Positions 5,417-6,390 of a stretch of DNA of 6,390 nucleotides are shown here, one piece after another; positions within the stretch are counted from its first letter, which is position 1; each line of letters opens with the position of its first letter. The notes under the pieces are model-generated. The model was not told the DNA's origin and ran no database searches. It was given only the letters and a program-made list of their open reading frames with translations. The stretch is from Spirochaetales bacterium (GTDB lineage: Bacteria; Spirochaetota; Spirochaetia; Treponematales; Rectinemataceae): assembly GCA_015657395.1 (NCBI GenBank), contig JADLKI010000009.1, positions 74,107-80,496 on the forward strand, in the 5' to 3' direction. The translations under genes were made by a program, and so were the position numbers.

Positions 5417-6390
5417 ATGGCGACAAAGATCATTATGCCGAAACTCGGCAATACGGTTGAGTCAAGTGTCATCCTTTCGTGGAAGGTGAAGCCTGGCGAC
5501 CACATCGCGAAAGATTCGGTCCTGTGCGAAATCGAGACCGACAAGGCGACGATGGACGTCCCCGCCACCGTGGAAGGCACCGTGCTCGCCCTCCTGCACA
5601 AAGAGGGAGACGATGTGCCCGTCCTCGAGCCTATCGCCGTGATTGGAGAGCCGGGAGAGACGTGGGAGGACGGAGCGGAGCCGGCGCCCGGCTCCGCTGT
5701 GGGCAAGGCAGAAGCGGCCGCTGCTCCGGAACCGTCGGCGAGCGCCCGCGCGTCCTCGCCTGCGGCCCCGAAGGCCGCGGCAGAGACTTCCGCCGACAGA
5801 TATGCCAGCCCCCGCGCGCGGCTCGCGATGTCGCAGCTTGGGATGAACATCGACGCCATTGCGCAGGGCAGCGGACCTGAGGGCAGGGTCCTCGAGCGCG
5901 ATGTGGTCTCGGCTTCACTTGAGGCCACAACTCCGCGCGCGGCCGAACCGAAGGCGGCCGTGGCTGCGCCGAAAGCCGAGGCGACAGCGACTCCAACTCC
6001 TGCCGCGCCCGTCGTCATGGAAGTCGGTGCGAGCGCTGCAGCCGCACCGGGCGGCAGCGATGCCCTCGGACCCTACACCGATACGCCCATCAAGAGCATA
6101 CGGAAAATCATCGCCGAACGCATGATGCGCTCCCTGCAGTCGAGCGCGCAGCTCACCTTCAACGCGAGCGCCCCCGCGGACAGGCTGCTCGCCATCCGGA
6201 GCCGGCTCAAGAACTCCGATCCGGCGCTCGGGCTTTCGGGCGTGACTGTGGGAGACCTCGTAGGCTTCGCCGCCATCCGCGTGCTCGCCAAATATCCGCG
6301 CATCAACGCGCACGTCATCGACGCCACGATCCGGAGCTACGCGCACGTCCACCTCGGCCTCGCAGTCGACCACACCGCGCGCCTGATGGT
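5417..6390 (+). CDS. Dihydrolipoamide acyltransferase (E2) of a 2-oxoacid dehydrogenase complex (C-terminus cut by window edge)
   Basis: E2 core enzyme that takes an acyl group from E1 on a swinging lipoyl arm and passes it to CoA, as in pyruvate or acetoin dehydrogenase. The frame is open from ATG 5417 to the edge, 324 codons; a full E2 of this layout is about 400-450. Order seen: one lipoyl domain (residues 1-77) with the lipoylated Lys43 in ETDKATMDVPA; an Ala/Pro-rich linker (about 78-127); the E3/E1-binding domain YASPRARLAMSQLGMNIDAIAQGSGPEGRV (129-158, continuing to about 166, ERDVVSA); a second Ala/Pro linker; then the start of the catalytic domain (TPIKSIRKIIAERMMRSLQ). The active-site HxxxD lies beyond the window, so activity cannot be checked. 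The SAQLTF segment after the RMMRSLQ helix fits the pyruvate/acetoin branch, but the substrate is not certain. A GAGGAA ribosome site precedes the ATG, and the 21-bp gap to the regulator gene implies a shared transcript. No E1 or E3 gene is visible. Confidence 0.93.
   Translation, partial: MATKIIMPKLGNTVESSVILSWKVKPGDHIAKDSVLCEIETDKATMDVPATVEGTVLALLHKEGDDVPVLEPIAVIGEPGETWEDGAEPAPGSAVGKAEAAAAPEPSASARASSPAAPKAAAETSADRYASPRARLAMSQLGMNIDAIAQGSGPEGRVLERDVVSASLEATTPRAAEPKAAVAAPKAEATATPTPAAPVVMEVGASAAAAPGGSDALGPYTDTPIKSIRKIIAERMMRSLQSSAQLTFNASAPADRLLAIRSRLKNSDPALGLSGVTVGDLVGFAAIRVLAKYPRINAHVIDATIRSYAHVHLGLAVDHTARLM

Noticed and set aside
4786..6018. 410-codon open frame on the minus strand across the regulator and E2 genes
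   Set aside because: It is antisense to two well-supported genes, rich in Ser/Ala/Arg of low complexity, and has no recognisable motif.

Overview
The window is a GC-rich bacterial sugar-uptake and carbon-metabolism locus. It contains six protein genes, two of them cut by the window edges. I see no RNA genes, CRISPR arrays or insertion sequences. The substrate-binding protein has an ordinary cleavable signal peptide with no lipoprotein cysteine, which points to a two-membrane (Gram-negative-type) host. The flavour of several proteins (for example the binding-protein signal peptide ending LSA-QQ) reminds me of spirochaetes, but this is an impression, not a demonstration.

Left part, minus strand (4424 down to 1): an operon in the order ATPase (rbsA-like) - permease (rbsC-like) - periplasmic sugar-binding protein - PfkB-family sugar kinase (cut at the left edge). 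Together they form a complete CUT2 (ribose/xylose/galactose-type) ABC importer plus the kinase that would phosphorylate the sugar on entry. The kinase most resembles fructokinases, so a ketohexose or ribose-like sugar is plausible, but the substrate cannot be read from sequence. The two larger intergenic gaps (1815-1869 and 766-875) each carry a strong stem-loop, suggesting post-transcriptional tuning of expression around the binding-protein gene.

Middle (4425-4639): a divergent control region. A sigma70-type promoter with a perfect TTGACA drives the transporter operon. Two 16-bp LacI-type palindromes lie around it, 64 bp centre to centre, one just past the start point and one just upstream of -35. 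A second sigma70-type promoter faces the other way and drives a DeoR-family regulator. Its leader carries four CGAA direct repeats spaced 11, 11 and 12 bp, a good candidate for the regulator's own operator.

Right part, plus strand (4640-6390): the DeoR-family regulator, then after 21 bp the E2 (dihydrolipoamide acyltransferase) gene of a 2-oxoacid dehydrogenase complex, cut at the right edge. The tight spacing suggests the regulator and E2 share a transcript, linking sugar uptake to pyruvate-type (or acetoin-type) oxidation.

Overall the gene families are all well known. The points of interest are the two distinct operator architectures in one short divergent region, the stem-loops, and the pairing of a sugar-type DeoR regulator with an E2 gene.
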